Source: Hydractinia symbiolongicarpus
Lineage: Eukaryota; Cnidaria; Hydrozoa; Anthoathecata; Hydractiniidae
Assembly (NCBI RefSeq): GCF_029227915.1
Contig: NC_079875.1
Span: 7,997,001-8,061,000 of the forward strand
Reading direction: 5' to 3'
Length of the DNA: 64,000 nucleotides
Within the stretch, counting starts at the first letter, position 1; each line of letters begins with the position of its first letter. Both the position numbers and the translations under genes were made by a program. This document shows, one piece after another, positions 26,196 to 37,864 of this stretch. A model generated the notes under the pieces. The model was not told where the DNA came from. It searched no databases and saw nothing but the letters and a program-made list of their open reading frames with translations.

Positions 26196-27869
26196 CAAGG
26201 AACCCTCTAAGCATCCTGGACTGCAAATCAATTCTTTTTGTTTCCAAAAAAACATTAATATTTAGCGCCATATGATCTGGCATTCTTTCTGAATTTTAGC
26301 GCATTAAGTGTCGAGGACGGCTCATCTGCGTTTCAAAACAAAATAAATAATTGTGGTCAGTACGACAAGCAAATTCATTTTTCACGTTTTTAAGTCATTA
26401 TTCTAAGAAAAAGCGTGGGCTATCAGAAAAAAATTGTTCCTTATTGTTCTAATGAAGTGGTCATTGTAGCTAATGCTTTTTTTTCAGGTAAAGCTTGCAT
26501 TTGCCTTAAGATTGAACAAACTTAAATGTTTCTCAAAAATACAGCAAATTCTTTTCCACGCTAATGCCATAATGGAACTTAGATAGAACTTTGAGAATAG
26601 AAAATAAGCTAAAGAAATATTAAGTACACGTGTAACTTTAAAAAGCCCCAAAAACGTATTTTGTTCCAGAACAATGAAAAATGAAGGAAAACAAATTAGA
26701 ATATCATTAACTGGTTCAGTAACATTCAATAACCCTGTTTATATACAATTGAAAAGAATGACAGGAGAAAGAAATTTTAACACACAATGTCATGACAATC
26801 ATCAACAACCATGTATATATTTACAATTAAAGGCAAATCTCCACAAGACTATTTTTTCAATGACTTTCGAAAAAATTCGCGACGAAACAAAAGTATAATG
26901 GAGAAGCAAACCGCAATTAAATTAAAATCTGGACGATTTCAATTCTATCAATTTAATTGAATTAGCGAACGTGAATTCTAGACGAATGTTAAAATGCGTT
27001 ACTTGTTTTCGTGAAAGCGTGGATTTTAGACTTTTATTAATAATATTTTTTACAATTGATATGAATATTTGTTTGATTTGCATTTAGTTGTTGAACTATT
27101 TTAGACAACGCAACACGACCATGCTCGGATGCCATCTTTAAACTATTCCTTCTAAAAGCACTCTTCTTTCTAATTAATGTTTTTCTGCTTTTTAATTGGT
27201 TTTAAAACTTGACGAAAAATAGAAACCATTTTTACTTTTCGTCAGTCGATATTTTTGCTGCAGCGATGAAATTTTGCGCATATACTTTTCTACAAAATAT
27301 TTGATGTCGTAAAAATTGTCTGGTGGAGATTCGCCTTAAAAATCCCAACAAACTGTCAATTTAAGATATTCCCAAAACATTTTTACGAACTTATTCGGTG
27401 CTATTTATATCGATGTAGCAAATGGAACTTACAAAAACACAAATCAAAAGCCAGCCTTTTACTCTTTATTTTGTAATGTCCTTTTTTCACTCTTTACATC
27501 GAGCGAATATTCAAATTTCCCCACATTACGAAATACAATACTAAAATATGACAGAATATGTAGCTAGATAAAAATTGTCCAATTGCGCACTTTGGTGGTG
27601 GGCATTTTTTTTTTTTTTTAATAAACAAAATTTCCAAGCATTAATCCGAAAAGTTACAATTTTCGCACAAAAAAAATCACCTAAAAGACAGCCATCAAAA
27701 ACGTTTCTTCATCGTTCCTTTCGTTTTATTTATGGACCTGTTATAACGATCGAACATTTCGTTAAATTAGTCATGGGTTGGTGGGTAACTTCGCAGCGTG
27801 TTTATAGTGACTCACTTTTCGTTTACTATGTACAGATTTTGCAAAGCATTCACTGAAAGACTGATGACT
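26196..27869. other. Intergenic, 3' of the K2P gene
   Basis: Short ORFs at 26484-26729, 26674-26898 and 27575-27856 are not recognisable. A plus-strand TTTATT near 27726 would read as AATAAA for the minus-strand K2P transcript. Confidence 0.4.
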
Positions 27870-29064
27870 TTAAGAGCGAAATAGTTCTTCTTCTTCTTCT
27901 TTGTCATTCATAAATACTGCAGTTGCAGTGGTCACTAAGGACGCAACCAAACCAAGCCCAACAATAAATAAGAGATTTATTGGGATTATCAAGTGAAGTT
28001 TGTCGATGTATTTTCCAAAATCATAATTAAAATCTCCAAATCCAATTGTAGTAAAAGAAATGAACGCAAAATACACAGCATCAATGTAACGCAGATTTTC
28101 CGTTTGCTTGAGTGAAACCATCGAAGCGAAAAGTGAAATAACAACAACGGTTATAATTGCTTGAAAAAGAAGCACCTTTAAATGTAATCGTGTAACTCTA
28201 GCTTTACCACAGATCTTTAGTTGGACATACACAATGGAAAATTGCGTAAGAACATTTATTAGCCGTCCAACGTAAGCGTAAGCTGTAACTGCGATGGCAA
28301 TGCCTGGTATTGCATAGGCGATGGTAAAAAACTTTCCAATATCAGTTAATGGTGCTACATTTCCATATCCTGAATGATAATAAGAAATAAAAAATAAGTA
28401 ACATAAAAAGAAGAAGAAGAAAGAAAAAGAAAAAGAAGAAGAAGGAGAAGGAGAAGAAGAAGAAGAAGAAGAAGAAGAAGAAGAAGAAGAAGAAGAAGAA
28501 AAAAAAGAAGAAAAAGATGAAGAAGAAGAAAAAGAAGAAGAAGAAGAAAAAGAAGAAGAAGAAGAAGAAGAAGACGAAGAAGAAGAAGAAGAAGAAGAAG
28601 AAGAAGAAGAAGAAGAAGAAGAAAAAGAAAAAGAAGAAGAAAAAGAAAAAGAAAAAGAAGAAGAAGAAGAAAAGAAGAAAAAGAAGAAGAAGGAAATTCT
28701 TACCTATGGTAGAGCAAACGGTGAATGTATATTGCCACCATTTATATATTAACTTTTGAGAGAATTCACAAGTCTTTCCTAATGGTTGCTTTTCTTTGTC
28801 GCAAATATCTTCTATTTTTTGAAGTAAAGACGAATTAACCCACGCCTGCCGCGTGTTGTTAAATTCTATACAAATATCTTGTACTTTGCTCTGCGTTCTC
28901 TCATAATTCTTTCCGATACACTCCTCAAGATAGAGAAATAATATTGAACCCAAAAGGGTGTAAATCTGTACACCTACATGGAGTAACAACGTTTTTTTAA
29001 GATATTTTTTAACTTTCCCTCGGTAATGTTTCTTTACTTCACTGATATTGCAATTAGAAGTCAT
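27870..29064 (-). CDS. Two-pore-domain (K2P/TWIK-type) potassium channel, 2 exons
   Basis: Background K+ channel subunit of the plasma membrane; two subunits, each with two pore loops, would form the pore (family knowledge). Exon 1 is 29064-28704 and exon 2 is 28369-27870, joined at ATAG/GTAAGA and TTCAG/GATATGG, giving 286 residues. M1 lies at about 26-46, followed by an extracellular cap region with several cysteines. The first filter TIGYG is split by the intron after the first base of its second Gly codon. The second filter is TIGFG. M2 runs through FFTIAYAIPGIAIAVTAYAY, M3 begins near LLFQAIITVVVISLFASMV, and M4 is near LLFIVGLGLVASLVTTATAV. The C-terminal tail is very short and acidic. 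An intron in the first pore loop is, from memory, a shared feature of animal K2P genes. The subfamily cannot be assigned by eye. Confidence 0.93.
28405..28696. repeat. GAA/AAG polypurine microsatellite in the K2P intron
   Basis: About 290 bases of almost pure purine on the plus strand (GAA, GAAA and AAAG units), interrupted only near 28518 and 28574. It fills nearly the entire 333-base intron, so the transcribed strand carries a long polypyrimidine tract up to the exon 1 donor. Such homopurine tracts can form triplex DNA and change length easily. Confidence 0.95.
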
Positions 29065-29789
29065 TCTGAAACTTACGCAGCAGGTGTTTCTGTGAATTCG
29101 AGTAGTTAGATATTGTTTTTCAGTTTTTTTAAAACTTATTATTCAGCCAGTTGTCATGGAAAAGGCACGTTTTCTTCATAAAAATAATTTAAATATCGCT
29201 CATGAATAATTTTAACAAACGAGTTTAAATTTTATAGACTAGAATATTTAAATAATATGCCGCGTTTTATTGAGCTACTGAAAGTTAATTTTTTACACTT
29301 GCATTGAATGACGTACATGAAATATTCTTAAAGCAAAACAATATTTTGCTAGCACGCTTGGCAAGTGAAGAAATTGAAATTAATTTTTCCCTTTTTTTTG
29401 TTATCACAATTTCTGTTTTGTTTATTTTGTAACCATCGTTATAGTACTTTTAAACATTCTTGAGAATTTTTTTTGTTTTACACCCAAATAGTTTTACTTT
29501 TAGCATAATTTTTTTCTCTGTAAGAGTAGGGTATGTTAAGCTCTGTCCACAAACCACAACAAGGAAAACTGTGTTTTTTTTAGGTTTAGTTAATGCATAA
29601 TTAATTTACCATTCTCACACACTATTTTCTGCTTCGTCATTATGACACAGCTAAATAAATATTTATTTCGAAGGGTCCTATGCATGAGTAGTAATCTTAC
29701 CATAATAAGTGTATCCGTGCTAGATGTAAACAACGATATTTTAACGATACTCCAGGAAAAGTAAGGGAGATGTTAATAGTGAATTCTTT
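29065..29789. other. Intergenic, 5' of the K2P gene
   Basis: AT-rich sequence. No promoter element could be assigned and no ORF was recognised. Confidence 0.45.
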
Positions 29790-30375
29790 CGTGGTATCCC
29801 TTACATGGATTTAAAGAGAGATACATTGGATTCTTTCACGGCAATACGGCTAGTTTTATATACTACTTCTCTTGCGTGATGAGCATGATTGTTTGTTCTT
29901 ACGGTTCATCCATTTGCCCTTCTAAGGCGTGGCGTTACGGTAAAATTTACTAAATTAAAAAGAATGCAAAAACGGGGGTTATTATCCATTCATGTTAAAG
30001 CCACATGACGTTGTAATGGTTAAAAATAATACCCTTTTAGCTTACCTCGGTTTAGCTTGAGCGTGCCGTATCTCACGGAAAAAAGTTGTTCATAAACTGA
30101 AAAGTGAAAACCAAGCGAAGAAGGATCTCTCTTTTTATATTTTGCACTCATTTTCTTAAGAATAATCCTGAAACACCTTTGCCAATGTTTACTGATATTG
30201 AGGTTAGCTTAATTTCGTTTTTTCTTCTTTATCTTCTATTCTTGTGCTCTGGGAACGAGGTTGTTACATTTTTACAGTGTCTACCGCATTCAAATATATA
30301 TAATTCGAATCCAAAATATAAAAAACAAACTGTTGTTGTTGAGTATAAAAATTTGGTGTTTACCTTATTACAGGA
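29790..30375 (+). repeat. Segmental duplication, part A, copy 1
   Basis: About 580 bp similar throughout to 34629-35205, in the same orientation. It starts at ATCCCTTACATG-like sequence and ends near TAATTCGAATCCAAAATA and a following CAAACTGTTGTTG block. Small indels separate the copies and neither has an intact ORF in common. It lies 3' of GPCR 1, as the partner lies 3' of GPCR 2. Confidence 0.8.
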
Positions 30376-30904
30376 AATTAACGAAGCATGAAATTTTATG
30401 CCGTGTTCATTTTTGGCGCCCGTAAATTTAGTGCCTCTATCTGCCTCTAGTAATTTCTTAACCGTTAATTTTGTGAGAAAAAAAATATAATAAAATAAAA
30501 AATAAAATTGTACAAAAATACGGGACAAGGGTTTGATGTTTTTTGATTGGGTGTCCCTAATCTCCAGTGGAGGATTCGAAGTATCGTATGTAGAGAAAGG
30601 ATGTTGTGTGGGTAAAGGGATGACCTAAGAAACAAGGGCTTCATCAGACGCACAGGCCTTGTTTCTTATACCGCTTTCTGCTCGGGTAGTGAAATTGATC
30701 CGTGATAGAAAACGTTTAATGAAACGAAAAACACAATAAAAAATCCCAAAAAAACTCGGCACAATATTTATCCATTACGTTGTGACGTTTGCAACTTTGT
30801 GGTTCAATTTATAAAACTCGAAGACAACAAAAAACAAACAAACACATGTTCGTTTACTTTTACTAATATAAGATTTAACGATTACCTAAATAAATAAAAC
30901 TAGC
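30376..30904. other. Duplicon 1-specific interval
   Basis: About 530 bp not obviously shared with the second duplicon, where the equivalent gap is about 1.45 kb. It contains only short AT-rich ORFs. Confidence 0.4.
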
Positions 30905-32400
30905 TTTCACTAAAATGCCACAAAGTTTAATATACATATGTCCTTCAAATTTTACAATTCGTTACAACATCTTTTGAAAATTCGATGAGCAACCCGTCTT
31001 ACTTGTGAACATAGAAACACATATATTATTGCGTCGAGTATAAATCCTAGAGCGTATCCCACTCCCATAATGTTTAAAATCAAATGTGAAATTCTGATAT
31101 GCAAGATGGTTGTTACAAAAAACACTTGATCTGGCAGTATCACAAAGAAAACAAAAGTAATTACGATTAAAGTGGGAACATATAATCCATTGTTTCTTTG
31201 CTTTTGTCTTCGATTTTCTCCTTCTGATACGCCAGCGGTGACAGATGAAACAGCCACAGAATGTCGTATCCTGTTTCGACGCACCTTCTTGTAAAAATAG
31301 GCGTACGTGAAGATAGCAATCAAAAGAAATGTTCCTTCACATACTGGAAAAAGGTACATAATTGTTAGGTTGAGGATTTCCTCTTCCGAAAACGATTCAT
31401 TTATTATTACTGCAAATAACGTTGAGATAACCCATGTGCTTATTATGAATATATTTGTTTTCATTTCAGTACAGTGAAGTTGGTAACGGATATTCAAATA
31501 TACAGCTAAGAACCTATCAACAGTTAATGCAATCATAGCTATAAAGTATACTAGCAAACAGCCCGTCCATTGATACAATGTGATACTCATAGCTATTTCT
31601 TTGTGATGTATGAATTTGAAAAATCTTCTAGAAGCGCCTGTAACGCATAAGACAAGTTCTGCGACGCTTAAATTCAACAAATACAACCATTGAGTTTTAT
31701 TGGGTGAAGACTTTTTCGTTTGATGTAATAAATAGATTCCAAAGGAATGAAAGATCACTCCAAGCGAAAACAGAAATAATACTAGTACTTGTGTAAACTC
31801 CATTTTTGTTTTTTAACCTAAAATTCTATCCACACTCAGTGCAGGTGATTTCATATTCTTTTATTTACGCAAACTTGTTTCAAATTTTTAATTGAAATTA
31901 TTTTATTTATTTGTTGTTTTATTTTTTGTAACATGTTAAAAAAGAAGTATTTTATTCACAGGCTGAAAGGAGTAATTAGAATCAACATGATATTTTTGAA
32001 TTGCCAAAAGCTTGTTTTGTTATTAAAATCATGTGGAGTAGTAGAAGAATGAATTGTTTTTATTTATAAAGGGGAAGTTTAAAGGAGAGATGTTACCACA
32101 AAGCTATGGGGTTCCAATAATCAGTCAAACTTAATCTCTTCCCAACATTTTTTGTATTGACGTGACGAAAAACTTCACTTTTACAACAGACAATGTGTTA
32201 GCATTCACCTTTACATATTTTTAACACTGTCTAAAAGTATCGTTTACTTAATATAGCCCAAAATTGATCTTTCATCGATACGTAATGGCAATATGTAATG
32301 GTACTCTTTTGTTAAAGTGACCAAACGCTGTCAGGAAAACTTATAGCGTTTTAGCGCTATAAAAGAAGCAGTTATTGCGGGGTGTCTTTCCATACTTCTA
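30905..32400 (-). repeat. Segmental duplication, part B, copy 1
   Basis: Covers GPCR 1 and its upstream flank. 30905-32035 matches 36660-37795 closely, including about 230 bp upstream of the start codon. 32040-32400 then matches 41630-41965 more loosely, so the second copy has been split by inserted DNA. Confidence 0.8.
30952..31803 (-). CDS. Rhodopsin-like (class A) GPCR, tandem copy 1
   Basis: Single-exon seven-transmembrane receptor of 283 residues; the ligand is unknown. TM1 is about 6-27, TM2 about 40-58 with LNLSVAEL (the LAxAD motif with Glu for Asp), and TM3 ends in D96-R97-F98, a DRY variant. W124 marks TM4. TM5 is about 150-171 and TM6 about 215-237, lacking the usual CWxP Trp and reading VFFVILPDQ. 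TM7 has D257-A-I-I-Y261 in place of NPxxY. The third loop is short and basic, and there is almost no N-terminal ectodomain. It is about 90% identical by eye to the copy at 36708. The ATG at 31803 is chosen because an in-frame stop lies a few codons upstream. A 3' splice-like TTTTAG just upstream suggests a possible 5' UTR intron. Confidence 0.88.
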   Translation of the reverse strand: MEFTQVLVLFLFSLGVIFHSFGIYLLHQTKKSSPNKTQWLYLLNLSVAELVLCVTGASRRFFKFIHHKEIAMSITLYQWTGCLLVYFIAMIALTVDRFLAVYLNIRYQLHCTEMKTNIFIISTWVISTLFAVIINESFSEEEILNLTIMYLFPVCEGTFLLIAIFTYAYFYKKVRRNRIRHSVAVSSVTAGVSEGENRRQKQRNNGLYVPTLIVITFVFFVILPDQVFFVTTILHIRISHLILNIMGVGYALGFILDAIIYVFLCSQVRRVAHRIFKRCCNEL

Positions 32401-32859
32401 CTTATAAATTCCATTGCGTAATAACTGTTCAGCGTGAAATTGAGGCTAAGGCTGAATTAAAAAATAAGATGGCTGACGTAAACCTAAAAAAAAGCAAACA
32501 AGTCTCTAGGCCGTGAATGGGCTGCTTATGGCTGCTCAATTCGCGAACTATCGTAAATGGAGCAAAACAGCGAAATAATGATAATTTTCTTAATTTTTCT
32601 CGTGATAATTTTGCAAAGAGATCGTGGTGCAATTTAATTAAACGACAGTATGGTCTTGGTGATTTGATTTATAAACCACCAGAAAGAACACGTAAAAGAC
32701 TTCTGGTCAATGCCAATATTACATGCATTGAATGATTTTGGAAAAGATTTTAAGAAACAAAAAAAAACAATATAAAGAGCTTCCCCAAGAAAAATATGCA
32801 GAGTTGAGACACCATTGGAAGATCGAAAAATAAATTGGTATCATTGTTATTGAAATATT
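32401..32859. other. Intergenic, no gene seen
   Basis: Two overlapping ORFs on opposite strands (32429-32632 minus, 32517-32735 plus) of 67 and 72 codons have no recognisable features. Confidence 0.4.
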
Positions 32860-33119
32860 ATTGGCTTTTACATTTTCGCATAATTATTACAACTTCTTCC
32901 TTAGTAAAATGGCGCATTGAGCCGTGGTCGATTTTATTTGCAAGCAACAAAACTTTGTTATAAAGCTAGTTAAATTTATAAAAAAAGTTCGGTTTTACTT
33001 TGTAAGATTTATAAAAATATCACTGACTAGTTCATGGTTTCGCGTTGTACATTAAGAAAAAAGATAGCGGCATGAAGTTTTTGGCTATTGACATGAGAAA
33101 AACAAGTGCATGTAGCTAG
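32860..33119 (+). repeat. Dispersed repeat, copy B
   Basis: Same-orientation relative of 350-632, sharing the start ATTGGCTTTTACATTTTCGC, the AAAATGGCGCATTGAGC block and the end AACAAGTGCATGTAGCTAG. The flanks are unrelated, as expected of a transposed sequence. Confidence 0.7.
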
Positions 33120-33364
33120 TTACCGAAGATTGTTCAGTATGGTATAACTACTTTTACCAATACGTGATAAGAATTTATATTTTCTTTGTTCGTCATAGAA
33201 ACACAAAAACGCAACAGAAGAATAATTCTGTGCGTGTATGACTTCGGTCATGAAGTATGCGCCTGACAGATATAGAGGAGCTGGTAGAAAAATGCGGCAA
33301 AGTAAACTTTTTTAAAAAAAAATGACGATATAACCTGTTTTGTAAACTCATTATAGGCTATATA

Positions 33365-33916
33365 AGTCGATATTCAAGGGGAATGAGATATTCATCGAAT
33401 TAGAGAGCTTATCAAATAGTGGCAATCTCTCTAATTCGATATTTGGGGAGTAAATGTCGAATTAGAGAGCTGAATGCAAATAACAAACGAGACTATTTTG
33501 TTTTCAACGTTCTGCAGTGGCATGTAGAAATTTGTATTTGGTCTCTAAATTGACATCTTTACGTTTTTGTTTTGTTAATTTCACTGATGCAATCGCATTT
33601 TTTTGTCAACTGTTTGCTTTACCCGTTTGTTTTGAAAACTTTTAGAAATCGAACATACGAAAATTTGAAGCCTGAAAGTTGTTTGAAATTCAAAACTATG
33701 TAAAGGTTTTACACTATAGAAATCAAATAATAGAGCAAAATTCCTTCTTAGGACTTCACATTTATATCGAAAACGAGAGCTGATTGAATAAGAGAATGTC
33801 GAATAATAAAGCTTCGTTTATGAGAGATTCTTAAGAATTTGACGATGACTTTTAATTTGTTTTAAAACGAGAGCGTATCGAAAAAAGGAGCGTCGAGTTA
33901 GAGAGCGTCAACTGTA
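33365..33916. mobile_element. Pogo/Tigger-like element fragment
   Basis: Contains several copies of a TCGAATTAGAGAGC-like motif (near 33396, 33433, 33458) and related AGAG/TCGA motifs to the right. The right end read on the minus strand is CAGTTGACGCTCTCTAACTC, preceded by TA. That layout resembles terminal repeats of pogo/Tigger-type elements with TA target sites (family knowledge, from memory). The left terminus is not identifiable and no transposase ORF remains. Confidence 0.35.
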
Positions 33917-34628
33917 ATAATTTTGATTGTGTGACAGAGAATTATAATAACAAAAAAGTGATTTCACTAAAAGTGTGTGGATGCTTTTCTAAGGAAGTAT
34001 GGTCCTAAATTACATCAATGCTACTTTCATTGTAATGTTTAAAAATTTTGATTTTACGGCAGCTTCTAACCAGGTTGATAACTTTTCATTAGGCTTAAAT
34101 GTTAGTGATTTTTACATAGCACCCGTTGGGAATACTGGACGCATTGTTTTAATCTTATGTTTTGTTATTATAAAACTCTGTTAAGTTCCATCATGGAGGT
34201 ATAAAAGAATCCTTTGTCACACCATATAGAGCGGATGATTATGCTAAAAAATTGTAATTAGTGCAAACGATATTATTTTATCTGGGATAGTCATGCGCAA
34301 AACGTCGGGATTATGTTAGGGAAAGAATAAGTGAACTTTATTGATTGACTTGACCTAAGTCTCCGAAGCTGTTGCATAAGCGTAACGGTTGCGAGAAAAT
34401 TCTTAAACAACATAGAACAACGTTAATTAAACTTTGCAGGACGTTGTTTTTAACGTTGAAAAGACGTAGTTGTCTGACGTTGAAAAGACGTCGGAAAAAG
34501 ACGTGAAAAATTCATTTTTAACGCAAAATGAACGTCCATTCAACATCGCATGCAATATTCTTTCAACGTTGATTCAAAGTGCCTACTGGCTTATTGTTGA
34601 ATACTGTGTTGTATATATATTTTTTGAT
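33917..34628. other. Intergenic with ACGTT-rich patch
   Basis: At about 34410-34580 the palindromic core AACGTT and the phrase GACGTTGAAAAGACGT recur several times. The origin is unknown. No gene was recognised. Confidence 0.35.
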
Positions 34629-35205
34629 ATCCCTTACATGCATTCAATGAAAGATACAGTGAATTCAGTACAGGAATACGGCCAGCTTTTTATATTAGTT
34701 CTCTTGCGTGAGTGAGCATGGTTGTCCACGGAATAAAAACCACCAGTCACTTTGTTACGGCTCATGCATTTGTTCTTATAACGGGTGACGTTACGCTAAG
34801 ATTTACTAAATTAAAAAGAATACAAACCGGGCGTTAATTCTCCCATTAATGTTAAAATCGCATTGGTACCCAATGGTTAAAAATAACACCCTTTAAAATA
34901 CCCTTTAACCCCCGGTTTAGCTTGCGCGTGTCGTATCTAGCGGAAACAAGTTGTTCATCAACAGAAAAGAGAAAACCGAAACGTCTCTTTTTATATCTTT
35001 TGTACTTATTTTCTTAAAAATAATCCTTAAACATCTTTGCCAATGTTTACTGATAACGAGGTTAGCTTAAAGCTTTTATTTTTGTGTTCTCTGGCCGGGG
35101 TTGCTACTTTTATACCAAGTCTATCGCGTCCAAACATATATAATTCGAATCCAAAATGCTAAAAACAAACTGTTGTTGTCAAGTATAAAAACTTCGTATT
35201 AGTTA
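34629..35205 (+). repeat. Segmental duplication, part A, copy 2
   Basis: Counterpart of 29790-30375, similar over its length with small indels. It lies downstream of GPCR 2 on the minus strand, matching the arrangement of copy 1 with GPCR 1. Confidence 0.8.
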
Positions 35206-36659
35206 GAAATATCTTTCATAAAAAAGAAAAGAGTCTCGCGAAATGTTTTTTAGCGTCATACGAAAAAGTAATAAAAATCTGAAAAACAATTGTATAAGAA
35301 AGTCTGATGACATCGTCACAAATTCTTTTAATCGTGGAAAGCACATGATCTTACGTGATCCTATGGGTTATTCTGACCAGCGCTACAAGCTGAACAAAGT
35401 GGAAGGAACAGACTCGTCAAAATTTTTAACTATTTACCTCCCAAATTAAGTGTTGCAAATTGCGAGATTTGAAATTTTTAAGACTAAGGTAGAAAGTAAT
35501 TTTATATGTTGTGATCAAATTTTGTTAGAAAAGACAATATGCAAAATTACCGTTAAAATCAACTTTTGTGTAATCAGATTTTACAACCTGCAAGCTGTTC
35601 CTTTTTGTATCTAGAAAAACCTTTTTGATAGAAATTGATTTAAGATTTATATTTATATTCTATGTGTCGTTAACTGTTGATTTCTCACATTTTGTGTAAA
35701 ATTGGGAGTGTTGTTGTATGCAATAGACAGGATAGCTGATTTTGGTATGCTGTGTTCCCAACTGTTGATTGTGGATATTTTGTAATACCCTTTTTTATAA
35801 CACAACAAAATATGTTGCAGTTTTTTAAATGTCTGGTATGCTTTCTTCCTGGTGTGCTTTCGGCATGGGCAAAACAAGTTTATAGTTTTAGCAGATTTAG
35901 CATTTTCCGCAACAGTTGTTAGACATTCGATTTTGTTGGAGAAGTGGTATTTTTATTTCTTTTTGTTGTACCTACTTAAATTTTTAGACGTTTTGTTTCG
36001 GTAGGTATAAATATTGCATATTGCAGATTGTGACTTTTAAAAATTCAAGTTACTATGTTGTATATTTATGCAAAACTTTGGATCACTTACATGGATGAAT
36101 ACGGTTAGTTTCAAGTTATTCGCCTACTTTGTTGAGTTCGTCTTTTGTGGCGGGTATATTCGAAATATCGTTTGAATTAAATCAACAACAACAACAATCA
36201 TTAGCAGGGTAAAATAAAAAGAATGTTTCGAAAGTTTATGGTTGATTTTTAAAGAAGGTTTTATTCAAAAACAGGATAAGCATTTTGAGGTTTTTACTTT
36301 TCTTTTTTTTTGACTCTCTTAGGTGAAAAAAAGTTATAATTTAAGATGCAGGTGAATATTTTTTTGGCGCAACCTTTTCCAACAAACTCCGAATCCACTT
36401 TCTCTTTCTTTTTACACTTCCATAATTATGTTTTTAGCTATGTATTAAATTAGGCAACCAAAGTTGCTACAAAACTTTAGCCGTTAGATAGTTTAGTATA
36501 GAAATAATCTCTACCAAATATTGTAACGTTTTTATTAAAAGAATTCGCAACTTGCTTACCGGTAAAGGAAATGGTTAAATCACTCCATTTGTAATTCAGT
36601 TTGGAGAAGTAAATACTAATTTACGGTTCAACGATTAACTAAGTAAATAAAAATAGCTT
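35206..36659. other. Duplicon 2-specific interval
   Basis: About 1.45 kb against 0.53 kb in duplicon 1, so DNA was gained here or lost there. Short ORFs at 35243-35449 (plus) and 35653-35877 (minus) are unrecognised. Confidence 0.4.
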
Positions 36660-37795
36660 TCACTAAAATGCCACAAAGTTTAATATACATGTGTTCTACA
36701 AATTTTACTACTTGTTACGGCATCTTTTGAAAATTCGATGAGCAACCCCTCTTACTTGTGAACATAGAAACACATATATTATTGCGTCCAGTATGTATCC
36801 CAGGGCGAATCCCACTCCCATAATGTTTAAAATCAAATGTGAAATTTTGATGTGCAAGATGGTTGTTACAAAAAACACTTGATCTGGTAGTATCACAAAG
36901 AAAACAAAAGTAATTACGATTAACGTAGGAACATATAATCCATTGTTTCTTTGCTTTTGTCTTCGATTTTCTCCTTCTGATACGCCAGCGGTGACACATG
37001 AAACAGCCACAGAATGCCGTGTCCTGTTTTGACGCATCTTCTTGTAGAAATAGGCGTATGTGAAGATAGCAATCAAAAGAAATGTTCCTTCACATACTGG
37101 AAAAAGGTACATAATTGTTAGGTTGAGGATTTCCTCTTCCGAAAACGATTCATTTATTATTACTGCAAATAACATTGAGATAACCCAAGTGCTTATTATG
37201 AATATATTTGTTTTCTTTTCAGTACAGTGAAGTTGGTAACGGATATTCAAATATACAGCTAAGAACCTGTCAACAGTTAATGCAATCATAGCTATGAAGT
37301 ATACTAGCATACAGCCCGTCCATGAATACGCCGTGATAATAATTGCTACTTCTTTGTAATGCATGAATTTAAAAAATCTTCTAGAAGCGCCTGTAGCGCA
37401 TAAGACAAGTTCGGTGACGCTTAAATTCAACAAATACAACCATTGATTTTTGTTGACTGAAAATTTTTTCGTTTGATGTAATAGATAAATTCCAAAGGAA
37501 TGAAAGATAAATCCAAGGGAAAACAGAAATAATACTAGTACTTGTGTAAACTCCATTTTTGTTTTTCAACCTAAAATTCTATCCACACTCAGTGCAGGTG
37601 ATTTCATATTCTTTTATTTACGCAAATTTGTTTCAAATTTTTGATTGAAATTATTTTATTTATTTGTTGTTTTATTTTTTGTAACATGTTAAAAACGAAG
37701 TATTTCAATCAAAAGCTGAAAGGAGTAATTAGAATCAACATGATATGTTTGAATTGCTTCAAAAGCTTGTTTTGTTATTAAAATCATGTGGGATA
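36660..37795 (-). repeat. Segmental duplication, part B, copy 2
   Basis: Matches 30905-32035, covering GPCR 2 and about 230 bp of upstream sequence. The match stops near 37795 and resumes at about 41630, bracketing inserted repeats. Confidence 0.8.
36708..37556 (-). CDS. Rhodopsin-like (class A) GPCR, tandem copy 2
   Basis: Single-exon seven-transmembrane receptor of 282 residues, differing from copy 1 at scattered sites, many in loops (for example the region after TM2 and the TM2-TM3 loop). It keeps the same motifs: LNLSVTEL in TM2, DRF at the end of TM3, VFFVILPDQ in TM6 and DAIIY in TM7. The reading frame is intact and its upstream flank is conserved with copy 1, so it is probably a recent duplicate with retained function. 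The C-terminus is one residue shorter. No ligand class can be inferred. Confidence 0.88.
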   Translation of the reverse strand: MEFTQVLVLFLFSLGFIFHSFGIYLLHQTKKFSVNKNQWLYLLNLSVTELVLCATGASRRFFKFMHYKEVAIIITAYSWTGCMLVYFIAMIALTVDRFLAVYLNIRYQLHCTEKKTNIFIISTWVISMLFAVIINESFSEEEILNLTIMYLFPVCEGTFLLIAIFTYAYFYKKMRQNRTRHSVAVSCVTAGVSEGENRRQKQRNNGLYVPTLIVITFVFFVILPDQVFFVTTILHIKISHLILNIMGVGFALGYILDAIIYVFLCSQVRGVAHRIFKRCRNK

Positions 37796-37864
37796 TTATT
37801 AGTATTACTTTTATTATTTATGAATGTTTTCTTTATTTACAACTTTAGTTATATATAAACATAC

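Noticed and set aside
26484-26898. Overlapping 81- and 74-codon ORFs on opposite strands
   Set aside because: Low-complexity content, no family resemblance, no splice support.
28517-28759. Poly-lysine ORF (plus strand) and poly-phenylalanine extension of the K2P ORF
   Set aside because: Both are translations of the intronic GAA/TTC repeat; the true K2P exon ends at the donor 28703/28704.
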